Below, piece after piece: positions 55,111 through 64,000 of a stretch of 64,000 bases of DNA. The notes below the pieces were generated by a model that saw only the letters and a list, made by a program, of their open reading frames with translations, made no database searches and was not told where the DNA came from. This DNA comes from Byssothecium circinans (taxonomy: Eukaryota; Ascomycota; Dothideomycetes; Pleosporales; Massarinaceae): the NCBI GenBank assembly GCA_010015675.1, contig ML976980.1, positions 288,169 to 352,168 on the forward strand, read 5' to 3'. The translations under genes were made by a program, and so were the position numbers. How positions within the stretch are numbered: the first letter of the stretch is position 1; each line of letters begins with the position of its first letter.

Positions 55111-55907
55111 TGTGTATACATACGGTCCCTATCTGTTCAAGCTGATGGTGCTGGTAATGCTGGCGATGAGAGCCTTTCAATGTTCGGCGGTTGTGGCGCT
55201 GGGGACACGTTGGCGGTAATGCTCACCGATTGATCAGAATGGTGGGGTGTCATCGGTTAAACACAAGATCCTTCCACGCGAACATGCCCCACATTCTCAG
55301 GTGGTGTTTTGACATGTTGAAGGTGCTGTCGGGTCGGGTCGCGACGGTCAAGCGCCTCGAAAGTACTTCTTCTTTACCCCTGTTGGTGTGTTGTTACCAT
55401 GGTACCGATGAGGCCGGATTTCCCCGAAATCAGTTGGCCCGTTCTTGCGAAGATCGGACGGGTACGGAGTGGCAGGTCCGCGTCATTGTGTTCTATGAAG
55501 GTCTTGTGGATGTATGATGGCGAAGAGGTGAAATTTCGGTCATGGTGTGAAGACTGTGAATTAGCGCTGGCTGCGCTGCGTAATGTCAATGGCTAGGTCG
55601 AAGAAGGCAAGCATGGTGAATGGCTTCACCAACCGAGATCAAGCTACAGAATAGAAAGCCCTCAAGAAATACTTCCGCAGTCCTTCACTCACTCCCCTGC
55701 TTCAACTCAACACAACCATTCCAAGGTTGTCATCAACTCGCAGAAACGATTCAAGTGGTTAGGTTAGGATTAGCGCCTTGGCACGCACGGTCGCACTCCT
55801 GGTGAAGTCGACTCTTAACATTGAAAACCCTCACTCATCCTCTGGCTTCTTCCCAAGCTATCATCGTCTCTGGATACTTTGCAGCCCCCCGAGGGCATAT
55901 TCGGCGC
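55111..55907. promoter_or_regulatory. Divergent promoter region, monooxygenase / 773-aa gene
   Basis: Nearly 800 bases between divergent start codons. The frame of the plus-strand gene is open back to 55821 but only through a TTG codon. No known factor site is recognised. Confidence 0.45.
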
Positions 55908-58229
55908 ATGTCAACGTCTTTGTTTACCACAGCAGCTGGAAGGATGGAACCTTCGCCACGGCAAGACCTCTTGGACCTTGAAGAGCGACTTCAGAATGAC
56001 ACTCGGGACTTTGGTGCACTTCTAGCCCAGATCCCCCGAGACATCTTTATTCTGCACAACGGCAATGCTGTCATCAATCCACACTATCACACTACACAAG
56101 ATGTTGCTCATTATCCGGTGTTCGCAGTCTTGGATAAGAACAGCCAAGTGCACATGAAGACGGACTGGCGAAAACCCGAGGACTTCCCCGAGGACTTCCG
56201 CCCTTTTGCGAAGCACCCTAGACAGCAAAATTCGGGTCTATCAGTCAACCAACAGCACGCAGTTTATCAGGCACCACCAATTTCCTGGCTCACGGATGCT
56301 CCGCCTGTTGCGTATGGTCCATGGTCGCGAATGTTACAGGCTATGATCAAGTATTTGCTACTGAATTGGGCTTCCACTGACGGCTACGATGGGAAATTGC
56401 CTCAACCCGATTACGATGATCTGAGCCAGCTGTTCCAGCTGCTGAAGAAGACACATCACTATGCGCAATCCAGCATGGCGAGAGAAGGCAGTGAGTTTGA
56501 GTTCGTGGAACAATCGCTCTATCACGCCGCAGTTTTTCAGCCGCCCGCATCGAAAACTGAAAAGAAGGTGGGCAACAGCAGACTGCCAGCACCGACTCGT
56601 AACGAGGATACGAAAATGTCCGATGCAGGGGCTGTTGATGAGATAGGATATGACTCCGGCCTTAGTCCCACACAGCCCGAAGCGATTGTCGATGGCTCAG
56701 TGTCACCACGCGATCTTGAAAACGTCGAGGTAGGCGCGCAACAACATCAAATTGCCACTGTCAATGCAGGCTTTGGAATGGGCGATATGGACCTCACCCC
56801 AGCTGCCACGGACAGCCTCAAACGCGACCATAGCGCAGAGATCAAGAAGGCACGTCAACAGCCATATCCAACACCTGATCCTTCTGGAAGCGAAGAAGTC
56901 ACATCGAATACGGACCCTGTTTTGGCGCGTCTTCACGGGGAAGCTAAGTTAGGTCACGAGCTACTCTCGCTTCTTCCGGAGCTTCGGACCATGGTTTTCC
57001 AGAAGATTACCCATGACCAGCCGGGATATCTTCCTGTGCGTATGCTGATCGGCGTCTACAAAAAATTGCCACGCAAAGATCTCTCTCATCACAAAGTCTG
57101 GATCTCCTACAAAGTCCACGACAAGGATGGACGCGCAGCGCCGAGGATGCTCATCCAGGCCTTCCATCCGGATACTGGCGACCTTGTTTGCGAGAACCTA
57201 AAGTTCGCAGACATATTTCCTCTCCTCGATGTCAAGCCTGTCTTCAGCTATATCCGCAACAATGTCAAAGGAGAGATGCAGTTCAAGGCCATTGCTAAGT
57301 ATTATTTCATCCTCGCGGCGAATGACAGACTACTCGGTTTCAAGAACCATCGCATGCCCGTCAACGAAACCTTCATCGGAGACCTTCGAACGGTATGCAC
57401 TCAGATACAGAAATTTGGTGGGCTAGGAGCCGATTCAGACGACCAAAGACAACCGCCACCCAAGCGACGCAAAGGAAAGGCAGTATCACGCAGGCCATCC
57501 ATCTCAGAGGGCGAAGCGAGCACAACCGCAGACTTAAGTCAAGTTGCCGACCAACTCGCAGCCAATGGTGCACGGAGGACTTGCCGGCGGATCCAAGAGG
57601 TCGTTTCTGCACCTGTCAGCGATCATAGTGGATTTTCCACTCGAGTACCAACTCCAGTCCCCGAATCGTTGAACGCTTCTCGACAGAGTGTGCAGCCGCG
57701 CAGGTTCGCGCTCGGTAAGGCGGTGATCAAAGATTCCGAGAAATTGGAGAAGAACCCAAAGGAATCCGCTAGAGTGATCTATAATGAATATCTGGACGAT
57801 AACGCCGAAGTTACCAGTTCCGATGGCGAGTCCGGAGACGAAATCCCCGACACCGTCCCTCACGACATCAAACAACTCCTCGACGAGCGTTACTTGACCA
57901 CTCAGATGATCGCGTCTCAACGCATCGCAGCTAAAGAATCCACCACGAAAGCAAAGAGCATCAAACATAGTATGCGGTACAACAAAGGGCGCTTAAAACG
58001 CGGCAAGACGCAAGAGGAAGTTGATGCGCATCAACAGGCCCAAGAGCAAGATTTGCGCCTCGTCGAGAACCGCTTCAAGGTGCATGACGAAGCTGCTCGT
58101 GGGTTCAAGGAACGGAAGAAGGCGCTGGATGCCGAGGTGGATAAGGTGGATAAGATGTATGTGGATGTTTGGGACGCTATGAACAAGAAGGAGAGGGCTA
58201 TAAGTAGGAAGGGGAATAACGGCGTTTGA
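55908..58229 (+). CDS. Large uncharacterised nuclear-type protein (paralogue-like to 48821-51688)
   Basis: A single exon encodes 773 aa from the first ATG (55908); the ATG at 55944 (MEPSPRQDLL) is an alternative. No named family is recognised. In order: an N-terminal globular-looking part (about 1-200, IPRDIFILHNGNAVINPHYH, PVAYGPWSRMLQAMIKYLLL), a linker (about 200-345), a region (about 348-502) with HELLSLLPELRTMVF, APRMLIQAFHPDTG, MQFKAIAKYYFILAA and HRMPVNETFIGDLRTVCTQI, a nuclear-localisation-like PPPKRRKGKAVSRR, an acidic Ser-rich stretch, and a highly charged C-terminal coiled coil (about 690-770). The 348-502 region lines up with the 955-aa protein upstream in order and spacing. Confidence 0.8.
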   Translation: MSTSLFTTAAGRMEPSPRQDLLDLEERLQNDTRDFGALLAQIPRDIFILHNGNAVINPHYHTTQDVAHYPVFAVLDKNSQVHMKTDWRKPEDFPEDFRPFAKHPRQQNSGLSVNQQHAVYQAPPISWLTDAPPVAYGPWSRMLQAMIKYLLLNWASTDGYDGKLPQPDYDDLSQLFQLLKKTHHYAQSSMAREGSEFEFVEQSLYHAAVFQPPASKTEKKVGNSRLPAPTRNEDTKMSDAGAVDEIGYDSGLSPTQPEAIVDGSVSPRDLENVEVGAQQHQIATVNAGFGMGDMDLTPAATDSLKRDHSAEIKKARQQPYPTPDPSGSEEVTSNTDPVLARLHGEAKLGHELLSLLPELRTMVFQKITHDQPGYLPVRMLIGVYKKLPRKDLSHHKVWISYKVHDKDGRAAPRMLIQAFHPDTGDLVCENLKFADIFPLLDVKPVFSYIRNNVKGEMQFKAIAKYYFILAANDRLLGFKNHRMPVNETFIGDLRTVCTQIQKFGGLGADSDDQRQPPPKRRKGKAVSRRPSISEGEASTTADLSQVADQLAANGARRTCRRIQEVVSAPVSDHSGFSTRVPTPVPESLNASRQSVQPRRFALGKAVIKDSEKLEKNPKESARVIYNEYLDDNAEVTSSDGESGDEIPDTVPHDIKQLLDERYLTTQMIASQRIAAKESTTKAKSIKHSMRYNKGRLKRGKTQEEVDAHQQAQEQDLRLVENRFKVHDEAARGFKERKKALDAEVDKVDKMYVDVWDAMNKKERAISRKGNNGV

Positions 58230-58584
58230 GCAGTGAAGTGATGATACCCCAGGCTTTGGCTGCGAAGTCTTTTGCGACCTCTTCTTTGCTGCATTTCATG
58301 CATCTTGCGTTGTAGTCGAATATCTGCTGGCATATATACCCCTTTGCGGGCCGACATTCATGATCGTGCACTAGGCATATGGGAGGTACTCTTCATTTGC
58401 GAATAGCTAGTAGCATGCTACAAATTTATTGTTCATTCAACTTGTGCGCCAGTACATCCCGTCGGCTAGAGCGTCCTCTGCACCCTATCGATACGCAGCT
58501 CGCTAACTAACCTCGGAGGTCCGTATCCCCAACTTCCCCTACCGGCCTCCAACTTCCCCATATTCTAGAATTTACCCTTTCGCA
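58230..58584. other. Intergenic, upstream of the EVE gene
   Basis: Short promoter region. No motif is recognised. Confidence 0.4.
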
Positions 58585-59617
58585 ATGACTACGAATAGAA
58601 GATCAGCCCGTCAGACAAAGGCGCCAAAGTATGCAGATGACAGCTCGTCATATTCGGAAGAAGAAGCACCAAAGCGCACTGGCAAGAAAGCGACGCGACG
58701 GAAACGCGCACGCGAAGACGATGACGCAGACGCGTTGAAAGATGAGGAGTACGTCAATAAACCTACAATTGTAGTCGCATACATCCCCTAATTCAAAATC
58801 ACCACATTACAGCTCTCCACCACCAAAGAAAGCCGAAAAAACGGCACCAAAGTCCAAACCTCCCCCCAAACCCGCGAAACCCCTCAAACCCACCACTACC
58901 GCACCAAACCCCACCGTCTCAGAAACGAATCGCGATGCCAACGGCAAGCAAGAAGTGTACTGGCTCCTAAAAGCCGAACCGCTCCCCCGCTACGAAAACG
59001 GCGTCAACGTCGCCTTCTCCATCGACGACCTGCGTGCCTGCACACAGCCCGAGCCCTGGACCGGTGTGCGCAACCCACAAGCACGCAACAACATGCAAGC
59101 GATGCGCATCGGGGACCTCGGCTTCTTCTACCACAGCAACGCGAAACCGAGCGGTGTGGTAGGCATCTTGAGAATCGTGGAGGAAGCGAAGGTTGATGAG
59201 ACGGCTTTTGATAGGAAGGATCCGTATTATGATCCCAAGAGCAAGAGGGAGAATCCGAAGTGGTATTGCGTGGGAGTAGAGTTTGTGAGGAAGTTTGAGG
59301 AGGTGGTGGATTTGCAGAGAATTAAGGGGTTTACGGGGAAGGGTGGGCCGTTAGAGGGCCTGCAGCTGGTTACTAATGGGAGGTTGAGTGTTTGTAGGAT
59401 TAGGAGGGCGGAGTGGGAGTTTATTTTGGGGTTAGCGGAGGGGAAGGTTGGGGAGGATGGTGTTAAGGATGAAGATGTTCAGGGAGAGAAATTAGTAAAA
59501 GAGGAGGAAGATGATGGTGTTAAGAAGGAAAATGCTGAGGAGAAACCGGGTAAGAAAGAGAGTAGGAAGAGGCGAAGTTCTGAGGAGGCAAAACCGGTGA
59601 AAGAAGACGGTGACTGA
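58585..59617 (+). CDS. EVE-domain protein (thymocyte nuclear protein 1 homologue)
   Basis: EVE domains are PUA-like modules thought to bind modified bases in DNA or RNA; THYN1 is the human relative. Two exons (58585-58748, 58813-59617) give 322 aa. Residues 1-100 are charged and disordered, with basic nuclear signals (KRTGKKATRRKRARED) and a Pro/Lys-rich stretch. The EVE domain (about 102-250) has VYWLLKAEPLPRYENGVNVA, FSIDDLRACTQPEPWTGVRN, QARNNMQAMRIGDLGFFYHS and DPYYDPKSKRENPKWYCVGV, all diagnostic. The C-terminus is a Lys/Glu-rich tail. The coding strand turns from C-rich to G-rich near 59150, inside the domain. Confidence 0.92.
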
Positions 59618-59846
59618 TGCGAGTGTTACGAAAGTCATCGTTACTTGTATGATACCCCAGCTAACAAGTAAAGAGTAATGAAAGTCCAGGTCCTAGTGTG
59701 AGTGATCCGCCTGAATGATGTGGAAGCGGTTAGCGTATTTCCAAAAGCGATAAATATTACAGTCTTACACCGGGAACTTGCAAGTATCCGTGTTTCTTTT
59801 CACACCTCCTAATCACCTCCATCCTCCTCCAGCGCAATCTACTTCA
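59618..59846. other. Short intergenic stretch
   Basis: Promoter and leader of the Zn2Cys6 gene. The open frame runs back to a TTG at 59778 only. Confidence 0.4.
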
Positions 59847-61888
59847 ATGTTACCGGTGCATAGCAAAATGCCGAATCTTTACTCTCTCCCCCGTCCAAAG
59901 TCTTGTCAGCATTGCGCTGCAGCCAAAGTCAAGTGCGAGCCCGATTTCGGTTCCGTGAAGTGCAAAAGGTGAGTATATCCAAAACCTAGTCTCACTCGAT
60001 ATCGCTCATAAGATTGCAGATGCAACAAGCAGAACATTGACTGCGTGTTAAAAGTACCAGCGCCTCGAAAACGCAGAAAACAGCGTCATAATCCTCCTTA
60101 TTCGTCCTTGCATGATGGACCCCCTACACGGACAACCAACTCATCGCCCGCATCTTCACCGACCGCTTCTGCCCAAATTGCCGAAGTCCAACAAGGTCTT
60201 GAGTACTACAGGCGCTCGCTCTTCCAATGGCTTCCTTTCATCCAATCCCCCGATCTCCGACAATCAGTCACAGAATTTATAAAAGCGAAACCGTTCTTGT
60301 CATTGATGATAGCTATGCTCGGCTGCACCCAGGACCGCGCCCGACAACGCGAGTTAGCCGCGCAAAGTCGCACTTGGTTAGCTATGCATGTGTTCCAGAA
60401 AGGAGAGAAGAGTTTGGATGTTTTGCAGGGGCTGTTGTTGGCTACGCATTGGTGAGTAAATGCACTTGCCTATTTTCCATTGTGCACAATAACGACCACT
60501 TTGAGAATATGTCTGCTAAAGATATCATGAAGGTACACGTTCCAGTACGAATTGGGAAGCCAGAGGAACCTCTTTCTGCACCTAGCTATGAGCATGATCG
60601 TCGACCTGGGACTCTTCAAATCGCCCTTTGTACGTCGGCGTATCATGACCCAGGAAGAAGCAGCTAGCATTTCCCATCCCAACCTTAACGCCGTGACCGA
60701 ACATACATTAGAGCAGAAACGTGCTCTACTCGGATGTATATACCTAACCTCAGCGTAAGCCACTCCCCACTTTCCCATCAATCCATACATCCATCAATGC
60801 AATTCTCAAAACTCACCCAAAAAGCCAGTGTGACCACAGCCTCTCTAAGCGTCGAAGCAGCAGCCCACTTCAGCGTCTACGCGGAGCAATGCTACACCGA
60901 GCTTGAGAAAAGCTCTCTAGTATCCGATCAGATCCTCGCGCACCTCTGCCACTTGCAACACATAGTCGAGCAATTCAGCGCCGAAAGAAGCGTCCTCGCT
61001 AAACGTCATAGACGCAATACGCACGGCGGCGCGACTCCCAGTATCGCCGATCGATACCCTGGAGCTGATGGCTTGGGCTACGTCGCGTACTGGGATGAAC
61101 AATTGAGCGAAAAGTGGAAAGGAATACCTGATAATGCTAAAACGAGTACGCCCTATACTCTTATCGCGGCATGAATGAAAAAAACTGATATTGTGTGCGC
61201 AGAAGTCCTCCTATCCGAATACTGCTACGCTAAAATCTGTCTCCACGACTCCTGTCTCGAGCCCTTCCTCCTCGCCTCCCCGACATCCCGTCTCCGCATC
61301 GCGCACTCCTGCATCGCGGCGCTGAAAGCCTTCAACAGCGCTGTCGTCCTACTCTACGAAGACCCGCACACGCTCCTCGATATCCCGTTCCATTCGTTCG
61401 CGCGCGCGAACCATAGCATGTTCGTCGCATTGCAGCTCTGCTCGCTGGACTGTGGGGCCGCGGGTGCGGGCGCGAGCGCGGGGTTGTCGGCAGAAATGGT
61501 GGAGAGAGAGTTGGGGTTGGTGGTGATGTTTAGCGCGGTGGCGGAGAAGGCGGAGGCGTTGGTTGAGGGGTCGGCGGTGGGGAGTGTGCCGGCGTATCAT
61601 AGGAGGATTGTGCCGATGGCGAGGGCGATTCAGCAGGGGATTCGGGCGAGGTTGGGGATTCGAGGTGGTGGTGGTGGTGGTGGGTGTGATGAGGGTGAGA
61701 TTAGCAATATTGGGGTTGAAGGAGGAGGGATAGGCGGGGAAGGGGTGGATGGGTTAGCTATGGGTAGTGGAGGTTTCGGCGATTTTGAGCCTTTCGAGCA
61801 GTTTTTGGGGGCGGATGATGAGTTGTGGTTGCAGAGGTTGTTGGCGGCGGATGATTCTCAGGGAGTTGGGAGTGGGACGATGCTGTGA
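59847..61888 (+). CDS. Zn(II)2Cys6 fungal transcription factor
   Basis: A nuclear DNA-binding regulator. Five exons (59847-59968, 60020-60451, 60533-60754, 60829-61145, 61203-61888) give 592 aa, all in phase. The binuclear cluster has C20, C23, C30, C39, C42 and C49 (CQHCAAAKVKC, then CKRCNKQNIDC) and is split by intron 1. A basic linker (PRKRRKQRH) follows. The middle region keeps typical fungal_trans-like helices (LQGLLLATHWYTFQYELGSQ, MSMIVDLGLFKSP, LEQKRALLGCIYLTSA). The C-terminus has a Gly run and an acidic/aromatic end (FGDFEPFEQFLGADDELWLQ) that looks like an activation domain. Intron 2 must end at ATGAAG (60532) to keep the frame. Targets are unknown, and no metabolic cluster lies beside it. 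Confidence 0.88.
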
Positions 61889-63857
61889 TTGCGGAGCTTG
61901 GGTATTAGGTGCAGGAGGTGTTGGTATCGGTGTCGGATGCCTTCCTAATACAAGGATAGGATACTGCATGTAAGTATAGAAGTAATCCTTCCCTAAGAAC
62001 TCTAAAGGGGCTGACAGGTAAGGTATCCTTGGGTTCGATGTACCTGAAAGAAATATGATCGATATAATAAAGGGAACGAATGGGTACCTAATATTGGTAC
62101 GACGAACGGATTGGTCGCAAACTAGGCCTTCTGGCAGATTTCATTCCTTCACGAACGCACATTCCTCATCCTGGACGACTTTGAAGACCTCAGTATCGGA
62201 CCCTGAGCCATCGCGATGGTGAAAATTGGAAGTCCTGCACGGAACAGAAGAAAGAAACGTTTGCATGAAACCCGGTACATCCCTTTACCCTTTTAAAATT
62301 TACAGATTTGGAACCTTCATGACAGATTGACCAGGCGTCTCGGGCGCTGCTCCTATCCTCTTAGCACAAGACTGGTCCTGACGCCGCACGTATTCCTCGC
62401 ACAACATCTTCGGTTCCGACCCGCGCAGCGTTGGCCAAAGCGATCCGAGCCTCGATTATTTCCGCTTTAACCAAGCTTTGGCCATGAAGTAGTACAGCAG
62501 ACTATTCTTGATTCATATCCTAGCATGTCGATGTCGGGCTCGAGCGCTCTGCTCGAGCTCACTGAAGTATGACGGCCTACAGGTACACCATCTGTAGCAA
62601 ACGATATGTTAACCATTGTCAAGATTCTAGAATGGGCATGATAAAATTACATGGACGCGACCTTCGAAACCTTCCCACACTACGTCGGTCGCTTCGCTCT
62701 TGATACTATTCATCGACGGCGAAGACTACTACAACCATACTTACCTCCAAGGCAGCATGGCTGACGTCGTCGGAGTCGCTCAAGCCTTCTTCACTCTCTG
62801 TCACTTCGCGGGACTGGAGCATCGCTCCTTCTTCATGGTCTCGACTTAGAAGGTCTGAGCTCGATAGCGGGAATCTCTCACTGCTCCCAAAGACTATGCA
62901 ATTGCTGTATGGGAACCAAATGTAACACAAATCCGCTCTCTAGCGACCCACGCTCATCTCCGACAAACTTTTTCACAAACACTGCGCGCATGCTTACAAT
63001 TTCCCGCTCATGGGATGATTCTCCTCTGTTTGGAGAACCTTAATACAGTGTCGTTGTTCCAAGCAGCTAGACCACGGCGCCACGACTGCGATGAGTCTAA
63101 ATTGGCACCTCAAGTCTTCTTTCCAAAAGGCGGTATGCTTAAATGTACAAAGTGTGGTTAGCAAATACGTAGGTAATGTTATGGGCAAGGAATGCGTTGG
63201 ATAACCAGAAATTGGCAATTTAGATTCTAAGAATTAGAGGTTTGATAGCGGCATGGTCGGTACCAATTTCGAAAGGCCAGAGAGATTGGAAAACGAACTA
63301 AATGTTCGTTTGTAGGGCAATTTGGTGGGACGACCAAGGCACCGCTGTTTATCATGAAGAATCACCTTGATATGGCGCAAAGTAAGATTATTTTCAGATC
63401 CCCATTTTTCTGTTGAGCTATTTCTGATGATGGGTAAAGTGCTAAAAAGGTGATCCCGCTCTTGCCTAGATCAAGCCTCTTGACGCAAGAGGAAGCGAGT
63501 ATTTCGAAAGCGGCACATTACAGCCGGCAAATCCAACATGATAGGCAAACGCGCGGTCGTTTTCAAAGCAGATAGAAGAAGTGTTTTGGCGGTGAACATA
63601 GTGATGCTGTAAGATTGCAGCGAGGTACCGTCATGACGTCAGCTTCATACCTTGACGTTACCATGGTAGCTCTCTTCGTTAAAGCTTTATATCCGGTCCA
63701 ATGTGGGTCTGTCCAAACGAAATAAATTACCACTTCGCTGGAAGGCCTCCATTATCATGTGCAATGTGATATTGTCGTTTGCGTCTGAGTTTTCCGATCA
63801 ATCCTATTGGCAATACGGAGGTGCTTAACATTTCAGAGGGCCGGTGGCAGGTGCTTA
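61889..63857. other. Intergenic, nearly 2 kb
   Basis: No supported gene. The short frames at 62706-62930 and 62994-63218 on the minus strand lack family features. Composition becomes AT-richer towards the end. Confidence 0.5.
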
Positions 63858-64000
63858 CTAATTAGGGCCGAGTTCGGCCCAGGGAAGCGCCGAAGAACGC
63901 TTAGTCTATGCAAAGTAGTAATATATACTTATTTCTCTATAAAAGTAGTCATAAAAAGGTAAAAACAATGGCTTTAGAATATAATTTTACCCTCTATTTA
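63858..64000 (+). mobile_element. AT-rich transposon-like element, copy 2 (cut by window end)
   Basis: It begins ACTAATTAGGGCCGAGTTCG and contains the palindrome GGGCCGA-GT-TCGGCCC. It then matches the reverse complement of 46190-46365 over about 90 bases up to the last base of the window (AATTTTACCCTCTATTTA). In copy 1 a relative of the same terminal motif lies just beyond CTCTATTTA, so the right terminal repeat should lie some 15-30 bases past the window end. No coding sequence is seen. Confidence 0.6.

Noticed and set aside
55821..55907. Longer N-terminus for the 773-aa protein
   Set aside because: The extension begins at TTG. The first ATG is at 55908.
1..64000. Biosynthetic gene cluster or defence island
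   Set aside because: The monooxygenase, Zn2Cys6 factor, oxygenase relic and transporter are scattered among core genes. No synthase, NRPS, PKS or terpene cyclase is present.
1..64000. CRISPR array, rRNA operon or prokaryotic operon structure
   Set aside because: No regularly spaced repeats of CRISPR type, no rRNA-like sequence, and introns are present throughout.

Overview
The window reads as nuclear DNA of a filamentous ascomycete (Pezizomycotina, probably a Dothideomycete; the class is an inference). The evidence is short introns (about 45-220 bp) with GT...AG ends and CTAAC/CTGAC-like branch sites, and families typical of moulds: WSC sensor, siderophore MFS transporter, HET-domain protein, Zn2Cys6 regulator, ECM14, ATG33 and SRPK-like kinases. 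Intron-aware models were built by hand from splice sites and reading-frame continuity, so exon ends are predictions.

Layout. 0-10 kb: WSC cell-wall sensor with a likely 5'UTR intron, an ArfGAP, the mitochondrial GTPase MTG1, and a siderophore transporter with an iron-type GATA box upstream. 11-22.6 kb: a short-chain dehydrogenase ending in SKL, a large Sec7-PH Arf exchange factor diverging from the pseudo-carboxypeptidase ECM14, and the mitochondrial succinate/fumarate carrier. 23-32 kb: a decayed SRPK-type kinase, twinfilin, two coding-like relics, peroxisomal 2,4-dienoyl-CoA reductase (also SKL), and an unrecognised four-helix membrane protein. 33-39.5 kb: ATG33, a HET protein and a small basic nuclear-looking protein. 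40-44 kb: accessory DNA with a broken FHA-kinase gene and a 5'-truncated 2-oxoglutarate oxygenase between related direct repeats, followed by a perfect 33-bp inverted repeat. 44-48 kb: a GT8 glycosyltransferase, a transposon-like relic, and a small zinc-finger gene whose intron holds a tandem repeat and an assembly gap. 48.8-62 kb: two large uncharacterised proteins that appear to share a co-linear region, an FAD monooxygenase, an EVE-domain protein and a Zn2Cys6 regulator. The last 140 bases hold a second copy of the transposon-like repeat.

Themes. Several genes serve membrane traffic through Arf (ArfGAP, Sec7-PH GEF), mitochondria (MTG1, SFC1, ATG33) and peroxisomes (two SKL-ended dehydrogenases and one AKL-ended monooxygenase). 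This is ordinary core gene content, not an obvious cluster.

The most original signals are the pair of large proteins at 48.8-51.7 and 55.9-58.2 kb, the two independently broken kinases, two dispersed repeat families, and a recurring switch from C-rich to G-rich coding strand inside genes. No tRNA, rRNA, CRISPR array, or intact transposase was found.
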